Assembly: GCA_002452265.1 (NCBI GenBank)
Contig: DKEW01000055.1
Span: forward strand, 18,255-82,254
Direction: 5' to 3'
DNA length: 64,000 nucleotides
From: Pelobacter sp. UBA6812
GTDB taxonomy: Bacteria; Desulfobacterota; Desulfuromonadia; Desulfuromonadales; Syntrophotaleaceae
Made by a program: the position numbers and the translations under genes. A model generated the notes under the pieces. The model searched no databases, was not told the DNA's origin, and saw nothing but the letters and a program-made list of their open reading frames with translations. Of this stretch, positions 8,222 through 15,821 are shown piece after piece. Positions within the stretch are counted from its first letter, which is position 1, and every line of letters starts with the position of its first letter.

Positions 8222-9445
8222 ATGGGGGCTATGCAAAGAGTTGTCATAACCGGTATCGGGATTATTTCATGTCTGGGAACCGATCCCGATACCGTAGCCA
8301 GATCCCTGTATGAGGGACGCTCCGGCGTCGTCCGGGATGAGGAGCGGTTGGCGCTTGGTTTTGCCAGTGGTTTGACCGGCAAGGTGGTTTTCGATGCCAC
8401 GACCAGGTTCAGTCGTAAACAGCGTAAGACCATGCCGGATTTTGCCATGCAGGCGTGCGCGGCGGCCATGGATGCCCTGCAGCATGCCGGCCTGGATCCG
8501 TCCGAGGTGAAAAACGATCGCAACGGCCTTGTGTTCGGTTGCGATTCCAGCGCATTGTCGGCCGTGGAGCAGGTCGATCTGCTGCGCGACAGGGGCGAGA
8601 CCTGCCTTATCGGCAGTGGGCATATCTTTCGTGGCATGACCTCGACCATCACCATGAATCTCAACACCCTGCTGCAGACCAAGGGCATCAGTCTGACTAT
8701 AAGCTCCGCCTGTTCCAGTGGTGGTCATGCGGTCGGCCTGGCCAGCGACCTCATTGCCCTGGGTCGCCAGGAGCGTATCATCTGCGGTGGCGCGCAGGAA
8801 ATCAACTGGCAGTCGATCTGCAGCTTCGATGCACTGGGGGCTTTTTCCAATGCCAGCGATCCGCATAAAGCCAGTCGTCCCTTCGATGCGGCGCGCGACG
8901 GACTGGTGCCCAGCGGAGGTGCGGCAGCGCTGGTGCTGGAATCCTATGAGGCTGCCCGGCAAAGAGGCGCAACCATTCTGGGCGAGATTCTGGGCTATGG
9001 ATTTTCATCCGATGGAGAGAATCTCTCGGTGCCCAGCGCAGAGGGGTTGTCCCGCGCCATGAGCATGGCGCTCGGCAATGCCGGGCTGCAACCGCGCGAC
9101 ATCGATTATCTCAATGCCCATGCCACCTCCACCCCGCTGGGGGATGCGGCCGAAGCGGCCAATATCCTGCGCGTATTCGGCGAGCGTACGCCCCCCATCG
9201 GCGCTCTCAAGGCAATGACCGGCCATGAATTCTGGATGTCCGGTGCCTCTCAGGTGGTCTATTCAACCCTCATGGCTGCCCATGGATTCATGGCGCCGAC
9301 CATAAATTTTGACCGTCCCGACAGTCAGACCGAAAAGCTGAATATCCTCGACGTGGTGTGCGAGCAACCACCGAAGCGCGTATTGTGCAATTCGGCTGGT
9401 TTTGGCGGTAGCAATGCGTCCTTGGTGCTGGGATTCGGGGCATGA
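8222..9445 (+). CDS. Beta-ketoacyl-ACP synthase, divergent FabF-type (KS1)
   Basis: A 407-aa ketosynthase. The nucleophile Cys lies in SSACSSGGHA (about residue 163), the first His in NAHATSTPLGD and the second in KAMTGHEFWMSGASQ. The Cys-His-His triad is therefore intact. The segment after the second His (GHEFWMSGASQVVYS) differs from the usual GHLLGAAGAVE, and HATST replaces HGTGT, so this is a specialised subfamily, perhaps in the ApeR position. AGGGGTG precedes ATG 8222; an ATG 9 bases later is possible. Its stop overlaps the next start by ATGA. Confidence 0.9.
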   Translation: MGAMQRVVITGIGIISCLGTDPDTVARSLYEGRSGVVRDEERLALGFASGLTGKVVFDATTRFSRKQRKTMPDFAMQACAAAMDALQHAGLDPSEVKNDRNGLVFGCDSSALSAVEQVDLLRDRGETCLIGSGHIFRGMTSTITMNLNTLLQTKGISLTISSACSSGGHAVGLASDLIALGRQERIICGGAQEINWQSICSFDALGAFSNASDPHKASRPFDAARDGLVPSGGAAALVLESYEAARQRGATILGEILGYGFSSDGENLSVPSAEGLSRAMSMALGNAGLQPRDIDYLNAHATSTPLGDAAEAANILRVFGERTPPIGALKAMTGHEFWMSGASQVVYSTLMAAHGFMAPTINFDRPDSQTEKLNILDVVCEQPPKRVLCNSAGFGGSNASLVLGFGA

Positions 9446-10914
9446 AATACGAGGTTGTGGTAGCCGGCGGGGGATGTGCCGGCATGAGTGCCGCCCTGAC
9501 CCTGGCACGCTTCGGCCGCAAAGTTCTGCTGGTTGAAGCGGACCGGCGGCTGGGCCCGGTGTTGCGTGGTTTTCAGCGCCAGGGCGTACACTTCGACACC
9601 GGATTTCACTATGTCGGTGGGCTCGGAGCCGGGCAGATCCTGGACACCTTTTTCCGCTTTATGGGGCTGTCACGTCACCTGAGCCCCGTTGCATTCAGGG
9701 CCGAAGGGTTTGATGTCTGCCGCTTTGAAACCATGGGGCGGGATGTGGCCATGCCCTACGGACCCGCACTGTTCGATGGCAGGCTTGGACAGGAGTTTCC
9801 GGGGCAGGAAGCCAACGTGGGGCGCTATCTGGAAGAGGTTCAGAAGATTTTTTCCAGCTCGGCGTTTCTTAATTTACAGCAGTCCGTGACGCCTGAAGAA
9901 ATGCTGTCCTTCACCGATGGTCCGACGTTGGCCGGTCGTTTGTCGGAACTTACCTGTGACAGGCTTCTACAAACGCTTCTGGCGCTGCCCTGCCTGCTTT
10001 ACGGCGTTGCTCCGGCTGAGTCGTCGTTTGCCAATCACGCGCTGGTTGCCGGGTCTTACTTTTCCTCTGTCCACGGACTTAAAGGCGGTGGCGGTTCGCT
10101 GGTGGCGGCATTTGAAAGAGAGCTTGCCGATGCCGGTGTGGATGTACTGTGCGGCAGTCCGGTGACTTCGATCATCACCCATGATCGCTCCGTCTCGGGG
10201 GTGGTCCTGGAGGACGGTCGGCAATTTGCTGCGGATCACTGCCTGTTCACGGGACATCCTTCGCATTTGCAGAATTTGCTGGCACCGGGATCGCTGCGGC
10301 CCAGTTTTTACAAACGCCTGAGTCAGTATCCTGAAACGCCTTCCGCCTTTATGCTGTTCGGGGTTATGCCGGAGACTGTCCCGTTGCTGGATCGGCGCAA
10401 TGTGTTTCTCACCCAGGCAACGAGTCCGGCGGAATTGCTGCAGGAACACAACGAGACCATCTATCTGGCGGGTGGCGAGCGTTTGCCGGACGGGCGGCAG
10501 GCGATCACCGCGCTTGGTATGGCCCCGTTTTCCGATTATAGGCCGTGGAGTCAATCGCGGACCGGTCATCGACCAAAGGCCTATGGCGAGTACAAACAGC
10601 AGCGGGTCGAGGCCATGCTGGAGCGCATTTGCACCGCCTGTCCGGAACTGGCGGGTCGCTTGCAGATCGTCGAAGCCGCCACCCCTCTGACCATGCGCGA
10701 TTGGGCCGCCAGTCCGCAGGGCAGTTTATACGGGCTGCGCCATACGCTGGAACATTTCCCGGTGCTGCCGATGACCAAGGTCGACGGGTTGCTGTTGGCC
10801 GGACAGTCGGTATTGTTACCGGGGGTTCTGGGGGCGGTGGTGTCGGCGATGGTGGCATGCAGCCTGATGGTAGGGCTGGAACCTCTGCGGAAGGAGTTGC
10901 GTCAGTGCAGTTGA
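9442..10914 (+). CDS. FAD-dependent oxidoreductase, phytoene desaturase (CrtI/CrtO)-like
   Basis: A 490-aa flavoprotein. The N-terminal dinucleotide motif VVVAGGGCAGMSAALTLARFG (residues 4-24) is followed by an acidic ribose-binding end (LVEAD). The C-terminus has LLLAGQSVLLPGVLGAVVSAM, the second FAD contact seen in carotenoid desaturases and retinol saturases. It likely desaturates, saturates or isomerises a long conjugated acyl chain; the substrate is unknown. It is embedded in the operon (ATGA overlap upstream, 10-base overlap downstream). A desaturase is not part of the standard aryl polyene set, so it may define an unusual product. Confidence 0.88.
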   Translation: MKYEVVVAGGGCAGMSAALTLARFGRKVLLVEADRRLGPVLRGFQRQGVHFDTGFHYVGGLGAGQILDTFFRFMGLSRHLSPVAFRAEGFDVCRFETMGRDVAMPYGPALFDGRLGQEFPGQEANVGRYLEEVQKIFSSSAFLNLQQSVTPEEMLSFTDGPTLAGRLSELTCDRLLQTLLALPCLLYGVAPAESSFANHALVAGSYFSSVHGLKGGGGSLVAAFERELADAGVDVLCGSPVTSIITHDRSVSGVVLEDGRQFAADHCLFTGHPSHLQNLLAPGSLRPSFYKRLSQYPETPSAFMLFGVMPETVPLLDRRNVFLTQATSPAELLQEHNETIYLAGGERLPDGRQAITALGMAPFSDYRPWSQSRTGHRPKAYGEYKQQRVEAMLERICTACPELAGRLQIVEAATPLTMRDWAASPQGSLYGLRHTLEHFPVLPMTKVDGLLLAGQSVLLPGVLGAVVSAMVACSLMVGLEPLRKELRQCS

Positions 10915-12134
10915 AACGCGTTGTCATTACCGGCATGGGCGCCGTCTCTCCCTATGGTGCCGGCACCGAAAGCCTCTGGCAGGGGTTGAGCTCGGAGCGC
11001 TCTGCGGTTGGACCGCTGGAGGGCGCCGAGAACATCGTGGGTTTGACCACCAGGGTAGCCGGCGTCGTTCCACCGCTGGATATGCGCCAGATCCCGCGTA
11101 AGGATCGGCGTTCCATGTCGCGCATGTCCCAGTTCGCCTGGCTGGCCGCGCATGAAGCCTTTGCCCAGGCCAACATCGACAGTGCGTTGCTGGCCGGAGG
11201 ACGACTCGGCATCTCGGTGGGCTCCACCGTCGGCAGTGTGGATGCGATCGAAGAGTTTTTTGAAGAATATCTGCGGGAACGAAGCCTGGAGCAGGTACGT
11301 TCCACGACTTTTTTCAAAGTCATGGGGCATACGGTCGCTTCCAACCTGGCGCAGGCGCTCGGCATTACCGGCCGGGTACTGGCGCCTGCCGCGGCTTGTT
11401 CCACCGGCACCCAGGCTGTGGGCCTGGGCTGGGAAAACGTAGCCTGGGGGCGGCAGGATGTCATGCTTTGCGGCGGCGCGGACGAATTCAGCGCCCTGAC
11501 CGCCGCCACCTTCGACATCATGAATGCGGCCTCCAACGGTGCCAACCACCGGCCCGAGGCGGCCAGTCGCCCCTTCGATACGGAGCGGGACGGGATCGTC
11601 TGTGCCGAGGGCGCGGGACTGATCGTGCTGGAGTCGCTGGAGCATGCCCTGCGGCGCGGTGCGCCGATCCTGGCGGAAGTTATCGGCTTCGCCAGCAACG
11701 TGTCGCCCGCCAACATCGTCAATCCGGATGCCGACAGCATTCAGGCCTGCATGCGCCTGGCCCTGGACGATGCCGGATTTGACGCCGGGGATATCGATTA
11801 TGTCAATGCCCACGCAACCGGCACGGTGCTGGGCGATATTGCTGAAGCCCGGGCCATTGAAGCGCTGTTTGGAAACCGACCGCCGGTCAGCAGCTTAAAG
11901 GGGCACATGGGGCATACCATGGCGGCCAGTGGCGCCCTGGAGCTTATCGCCTCCATGTGCATGATGCGCGAAGGAACGGTGCTGCCGACGTTGAATCTGC
12001 ACACGCCCGATCCGGCGTGCGGAGACCTTAATCTGCCCGGCGTTGCGCAATCGCAAAAGATTACAACTGTTATCAAAAACAGCTTCGCCCTGGGCGGAGT
12101 GAATTCCGTACTTGTCATAAGGAGCTACGTATGA
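10905..12134 (+). CDS. Beta-ketoacyl-ACP synthase II-type (KS2)
   Basis: A 409-aa FabF-like ketosynthase with an intact triad: Cys in PAAACSTGTQAVG (about residue 165), His in NAHATGTVLGD, and His in LKGHMGHTMAASGALE. The GTG start at 10905 is supported by AAGGAG at 10891-10896 with 8-base spacing; the longer upstream frame lies inside the FAD gene and is spurious. It overlaps the ACP gene by ATGA. This is the third enzyme of the front half of the operon and may form a pair with KS1. Confidence 0.92.
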   Translation: MQLKRVVITGMGAVSPYGAGTESLWQGLSSERSAVGPLEGAENIVGLTTRVAGVVPPLDMRQIPRKDRRSMSRMSQFAWLAAHEAFAQANIDSALLAGGRLGISVGSTVGSVDAIEEFFEEYLRERSLEQVRSTTFFKVMGHTVASNLAQALGITGRVLAPAAACSTGTQAVGLGWENVAWGRQDVMLCGGADEFSALTAATFDIMNAASNGANHRPEAASRPFDTERDGIVCAEGAGLIVLESLEHALRRGAPILAEVIGFASNVSPANIVNPDADSIQACMRLALDDAGFDAGDIDYVNAHATGTVLGDIAEARAIEALFGNRPPVSSLKGHMGHTMAASGALELIASMCMMREGTVLPTLNLHTPDPACGDLNLPGVAQSQKITTVIKNSFALGGVNSVLVIRSYV

Positions 12135-12391
12135 CCGATCAGGAAATTATCGCAGCCGCCAATGCTGCCTTGGCCGAAGAGTTTGAGCTGGAACTGTCCG
12201 AGATGGTACCGGAGGCCCGTTTTGACGATGATCTCAATCTCGATAGCCTGGATGCGGTCGATATGGTTATTGTGCTGGAGCAGACCTTCGGCATCAAATT
12301 GCGCGACAGCGAGGCCATCAGGGAGATTCGCACGCTTGATGATCTGTACCGGTTTCTGATTGCCAAAAAAGCCGAACTGGCCGGCGCCTGA
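12131..12391 (+). CDS. Acyl carrier protein 1
   Basis: An 86-aa acidic helical protein. The phosphopantetheine serine lies in LDSLDAVDMVI (about residue 38), the canonical DSL motif. It would carry the growing chain for the neighbouring KS2/FabG. ATGA overlap with KS2 implies translational coupling. A second, different ACP is encoded at 21806, as in aryl polyene clusters, which use two carriers (ApeE/ApeF). Confidence 0.93.
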   Translation: MTDQEIIAAANAALAEEFELELSEMVPEARFDDDLNLDSLDAVDMVIVLEQTFGIKLRDSEAIREIRTLDDLYRFLIAKKAELAGA

Positions 12392-12431
12392 TAGCGCTTG
12401 CAGGTTTCCGCTTCTTGCCCGGACCGATAAT

Positions 12432-13163
12432 ATGAAGCTTTTACTGGTAAATCTGTACGGCTATTTCGTGATGCTGGTATGGACGCTTGTGTTCACCCTG
12501 CTTGCCTGGCCCTTTGTGCTGCTCTGGAAGCTTTGCAGCGGCTGGTCCATGAGCCGCGTTACGCGCCTGTTTATATGGCTGTACGGACGGGGCTGGATCG
12601 TTCTGGTGCGACCGTTTGCCCGGCTGCGGGTAACCGGCCTGCATCGCCAGGATGTGCCGGTGCCCTGCATCTTCGTGGCGAATCACCTGTCCTTTTTTGA
12701 TGTCTATTGCATGGGGGCGCTGCCGGTTTCCAATTTTTCCATCGTGGTGCGCAGCTGGCCGTTCAAGATTTTGTTTTATGCGCCTTTTATGCACTTGGCA
12801 GACTATCTGAATAGTGAACAGGCCGATCCTGAAAATCTGGCCCGTCAGTGCAGCCGTATTATCGACCAGGGCGGCAGTATTTTGTGCTTCCCGGAGGGGC
12901 ATCGGAGTCGCAACGGACGGCTGGGACGGTTTTATTCCGGCGCCTTCAAGATAGCGGTGGATAATAATGTCCCCGTGGTGCCGTTGGCCATACGCGGTAC
13001 GGATAAGATGTTGCCGGCCGGTTCCTGGTTGCTGAAACCGGCCAGTATGGAGATGCATGGCCTCGGCGCTATTCATCCCGCTGAATTTGCATCGCATCCC
13101 CTGCCGCACGTGGCCATGCGCAAACATGTCAAAGCGCTTATGGTTGCGGCATTGGAGTCGTAA
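12432..13163 (+). CDS. PlsC-type 1-acyl-glycerol-phosphate acyltransferase homologue
   Basis: A 243-aa protein with two hydrophobic N-terminal segments (residues about 3-45) and the LPLAT motifs NHLSFFD (block I, NHx4D form) and FPEGHRSRNG (block III). It would transfer an acyl group, probably the chain made by this operon, onto a glycerol- or sugar-type acceptor at the inner membrane. A second, unrelated-type acyltransferase is at 20892. ATG 12432 has no strong ribosome site; the longer frame overlapping the ACP gene is unlikely. Confidence 0.88.
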   Translation: MKLLLVNLYGYFVMLVWTLVFTLLAWPFVLLWKLCSGWSMSRVTRLFIWLYGRGWIVLVRPFARLRVTGLHRQDVPVPCIFVANHLSFFDVYCMGALPVSNFSIVVRSWPFKILFYAPFMHLADYLNSEQADPENLARQCSRIIDQGGSILCFPEGHRSRNGRLGRFYSGAFKIAVDNNVPVVPLAIRGTDKMLPAGSWLLKPASMEMHGLGAIHPAEFASHPLPHVAMRKHVKALMVAALES

Positions 13164-13173
13164 GGGAAATCGC

Positions 13174-13269
13174 ATGTTGGGTTTGTGTGAAGAGAACCGT
13201 ACATTTATGACGGTAGGTTTTGACAGGCGAAATGCCGTTTATTTAATCCAAGGGAGGAATTTGAAATGA
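13174..13269 (+). CDS. Candidate 31-aa peptide gene
   Basis: A 32-codon frame opens 10 bases after the PlsC-like stop. It has AAGGGA about 6 bases before its ATG and ends in an ATGA overlap with the lipoprotein gene, like the other junctions of this operon. The peptide begins MLGLCEENRTFMTVG and has one Cys and no recognised domain. It could be a coupling leader, a remnant or, more speculatively, a short substrate of the nearby radical SAM protein. Nothing but layout supports it. Confidence 0.35.
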   Translation: MLGLCEENRTFMTVGFDRRNAVYLIQGRNLK

Positions 13270-13706
13270 AAAAAGGGATTTTGTTGCTGGTTGTTATGTG
13301 TTTTTTGAGTGCTGGCATGATCGGCTGTACCAGCAAGTATCTGGTCAACTTCACCGATCAGTATTATTCCATGTCCGGCAAGACCGGCCCTTCGCTGGCC
13401 ACCATTGACAAAGCCATCAAGGAGGCCGGTGCCCGTCGGCATTGGATGATGGAAACTGCGGAGCCCGGCCATATCATAGCCCTTTTGCGGGTTCGGCATC
13501 ACGTGGCTTCGGTCGATATTCGTTTCGATCGTCAGAAGTTTTCCATTACCTATCGCAGCAGTGAAAACCTCAACTACAATGCCTCCAGGAACACCATTCA
13601 TGGGCGTTACAATACCTGGGTGACTTACCTGCGCAACGATATCCAGAGCAATGTTCCGCTTTATTTCAACGCATCCGCCAACCAGCCGGGATCCGTTGGC
13701 CGATAA
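13266..13706 (+). CDS. Putative small lipoprotein
   Basis: A 146-aa protein with a lipoprotein signal (MKKGILLLVVMCFLSAGMIGC, Cys at about residue 21). The mature part has no family I recognise and is rich in basic and aromatic residues. AGGGAGGA about 7 bases upstream is a strong ribosome site. It sits 2 bases upstream of the radical SAM gene, inside the polyene operon. It may help export or anchoring; that is inference from position only. Confidence 0.75.
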   Translation: MKKGILLLVVMCFLSAGMIGCTSKYLVNFTDQYYSMSGKTGPSLATIDKAIKEAGARRHWMMETAEPGHIIALLRVRHHVASVDIRFDRQKFSITYRSSENLNYNASRNTIHGRYNTWVTYLRNDIQSNVPLYFNASANQPGSVGR

Positions 13707-13708
13707 GG

Positions 13709-14761
13709 ATGACAGAGCGTTATTGGGGGGCGAATTTCGCCCCCGCCGACATTGCCAGGGCCCGCAGTCAGGGGCAGCTGCTATCCCTTGAGCTGGAGCT
13801 GAGCCGCCAGTGCGATTTGCGCTGTCTTTACTGCTACGCCGACTCCGGTACAGCGCTGGCGGACGAACTCTCCCTGTCCGAAATCTACGCCGTGCTGGAG
13901 CAGGCCATGGCGCTCGGTATCCGGCGGGTGGTTGTGCTGGGCGGTGGTGAGCCGCTGATGTACCCCCATGTCGTCGAGATCATGCAGTATCTGGCGCAAC
14001 ATGGGATCGGCATCGACCTGTTTACCAACGGCACCCAGATTACTGCCGGGCTTGCACAGGAATTTGTCCGGCTCGGGGTGGCTCCGGTGGTCAAGATGAA
14101 CAGCATGCGACCGCAGGTACAGGATTTCCTTGCCGGGCGTCCGGGCGCCTATGCCGATATCCGCCGTGGCCTTGAGGTGTTGATGCAGGCCGGGTATCCG
14201 GCGGCCGGGTTGCCGTTGGGGGCACAGACCGTCGTCTGTCGGCAGAATATCGACGAACTGCCGGACATGTGGCGCTGGCTGCGTGATCGCCATATTATTC
14301 CGTATGTGGAGTTGATGACCTGGCAGGGGCGCGCGCGCCGCTATCCGGAGCTGGAAGTATCGGTGGCAGAGATGCAGGCGTTGTTCGAGACTCTGTCCTC
14401 CATCGACAGTCAGCAGTACGGTATCCATTGGGAGCCGCATCCGCCGGTTGCGGGCCTCAGCTGTAACCGTCATGCTTATTCCTGTACCGTGACGGTGACG
14501 GGAGATATTCTGCCCTGTCCCGGCATCAATCTGCCGGTCGGCAATATCCGCCGGCAGTCGCTGGCCGAGATCCTGGCCAGCAGCCGGGATATGCAGCTGC
14601 TGCGCCACGCCGGTGAGCATATCAAAGGCGCCTGCCGCGACTGCGAGCTGGCTTCCGATTGCTACGGTTGCCGGGGCATGGCCTTTCAGGCGACCGGCGA
14701 CTATCTGGCGCAAGATCCGTTGTGCTGGCGCTGTACTGATCAGGAGGAGCCGAATCGATGA
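13709..14761 (+). CDS. Radical SAM protein with SPASM-type C-terminus
   Basis: A 350-aa protein. The cluster motif CDLRCLYCYAD (about residues 34-42) is CxxxCxxC, followed by GGGEPL, the SAM contact. The C-terminal third has a SPASM-like Cys set: CNRHAYSC..TVTGDILPCPG..GNI, then CRDCELASDCYGCRG and a late LCWRC. Such proteins bind extra Fe-S clusters and usually modify peptides, sometimes other molecules. No obvious precursor peptide is present except the 31-codon frame at 13174. Being co-transcribed with a lipid-type assembly line, it may act on the acyl product. It overlaps the dehydratase gene by ATGA. Confidence 0.9.
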   Translation: MTERYWGANFAPADIARARSQGQLLSLELELSRQCDLRCLYCYADSGTALADELSLSEIYAVLEQAMALGIRRVVVLGGGEPLMYPHVVEIMQYLAQHGIGIDLFTNGTQITAGLAQEFVRLGVAPVVKMNSMRPQVQDFLAGRPGAYADIRRGLEVLMQAGYPAAGLPLGAQTVVCRQNIDELPDMWRWLRDRHIIPYVELMTWQGRARRYPELEVSVAEMQALFETLSSIDSQQYGIHWEPHPPVAGLSCNRHAYSCTVTVTGDILPCPGINLPVGNIRRQSLAEILASSRDMQLLRHAGEHIKGACRDCELASDCYGCRGMAFQATGDYLAQDPLCWRCTDQEEPNR

Positions 14762-15204
14762 CCGAACTGCTTGCATTGCCTGCCGACACGGCTGGACTGG
14801 TCCCCCATGAGGGGCGTATGCGCATGGTCGACCAATTGCTGTCCCTGGGGGAGGAAAGCGCGGTTGTCAGCGCCTGTCTGCCTGCCGACGGTCTGCTGGT
14901 GGCATCCTCGGATGGCGGACTTGAAAGCGTGATTTACGCCGAACTGGTGGCGCAGGCCTACGCCGCCTATCGGGGCTATGAATTGAAAGCCCTCGGTTTG
15001 GCGCCGCGCGCCGGCTACCTGGTCGCGATCCGGCAGCTCGACGTACTCGGGCGGGCCAGGGCCGGCGATCCCCTCACCATTTCGGTACGCACCGTCGGGG
15101 TTCTGGAAGGGTTCGCGGTCATTGCCGGAGACGTCCGCCACGGCGAAGAGATCCTTGCCACGGCCAAGCTCAAGGTTTATATCCCCGAAGGAGACCTGGT
15201 ATGA
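14758..15204 (+). CDS. ApeP-like 3-hydroxyacyl-ACP dehydratase (hot dog)
   Basis: A 148-aa hot-dog protein. It starts with LVPHEGRMRMVDQLLS, the ApeP signature (PH.g.M.L.D.v), and continues with ESVIYAELVAQAYAAYRGY, the central helix. In APE systems ApeP pairs with ApeI to dehydrate the beta-hydroxyacyl intermediates. The partner here would be the product at 18824. It is coupled by ATGA overlaps on both sides. Confidence 0.85.
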   Translation: MTELLALPADTAGLVPHEGRMRMVDQLLSLGEESAVVSACLPADGLLVASSDGGLESVIYAELVAQAYAAYRGYELKALGLAPRAGYLVAIRQLDVLGRARAGDPLTISVRTVGVLEGFAVIAGDVRHGEEILATAKLKVYIPEGDLV

Positions 15205-15821
15205 AGATGCGGGCGAGTTTCATGGCTTTGTTGCTCATTCTGTCGGCAACCCTCGCCGGAGCTACCGAGCTGGATACGGTGCTGCAGCGCTTGAAGACCA
15301 CCGCCGGTGCCGTGCAGACCATCCAGAGTTCTTTCGTGCAGGAAAAACACCTGACCATGTTTTCCGAGGTGCTTGAATCACGCGGCACTTTTTCCTTTCA
15401 GCGCCCCGGAAAGTTGCGCTGGGAATATGAAGCACCGGTAAAGATGGGGTTTGTCATCGATGGCGACAAGGGGCGTCGTTGGAACAGTCTGGTCAAGCAG
15501 GATCAGCACTTTCAACTGGAAGACAACCTTGAACTGCGTATCGCCGCCGAACAGTTGCTGGTCTGGACGGAGCTGGATCTGGATAAATTGCAGCGTGCCT
15601 ACGCTATCGAGATTGCCGCCGAGCAGCCGGTTGCGTTGTTGCTGACCCCCCGGGGGATGGCCGCCCGGCAGTTTGTCGACCACCTGCGCGTGACCTTTTC
15701 CCCCTCGGCCCAGACCGTTACCGAAGTTGCGATCTTCGAGGCCGGGGGCGATAAAACCCTTTTGCGGTTTTCCGACAGCAAGGTTGATCGTGCGTTGGAC
15801 GGGGCACTGTTTCTGCCATGA
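15201..15821 (+). CDS. LolA-like outer-membrane lipoprotein carrier (ApeL position)
   Basis: A 206-aa protein with a Sec signal peptide (first about 22 residues). The LolA features are IQSSFVQEKHL, SRGTFSFQRPGKLRWEYEAP and repeated beta strands. It probably shuttles a lipid product, rather than standard lipoproteins, through the periplasm, together with the MMPL pump encoded immediately downstream. ATGA overlaps join it to both neighbours. Confidence 0.9.
   Translation: MKMRASFMALLLILSATLAGATELDTVLQRLKTTAGAVQTIQSSFVQEKHLTMFSEVLESRGTFSFQRPGKLRWEYEAPVKMGFVIDGDKGRRWNSLVKQDQHFQLEDNLELRIAAEQLLVWTELDLDKLQRAYAIEIAAEQPVALLLTPRGMAARQFVDHLRVTFSPSAQTVTEVAIFEAGGDKTLLRFSDSKVDRALDGALFLP

Noticed and set aside
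10545..10904. In-frame extension upstream of KS2.
   Set aside because: It lies inside the FAD oxidoreductase gene and lacks KS similarity; GTG 10905 has a good ribosome site.
13220..13247. TTGACA-N16-TTTAAT, a sigma-70-like promoter before the lipoprotein gene.
   Set aside because: Transcription would start inside the ribosome binding site of that gene, and the surrounding genes are translationally coupled.
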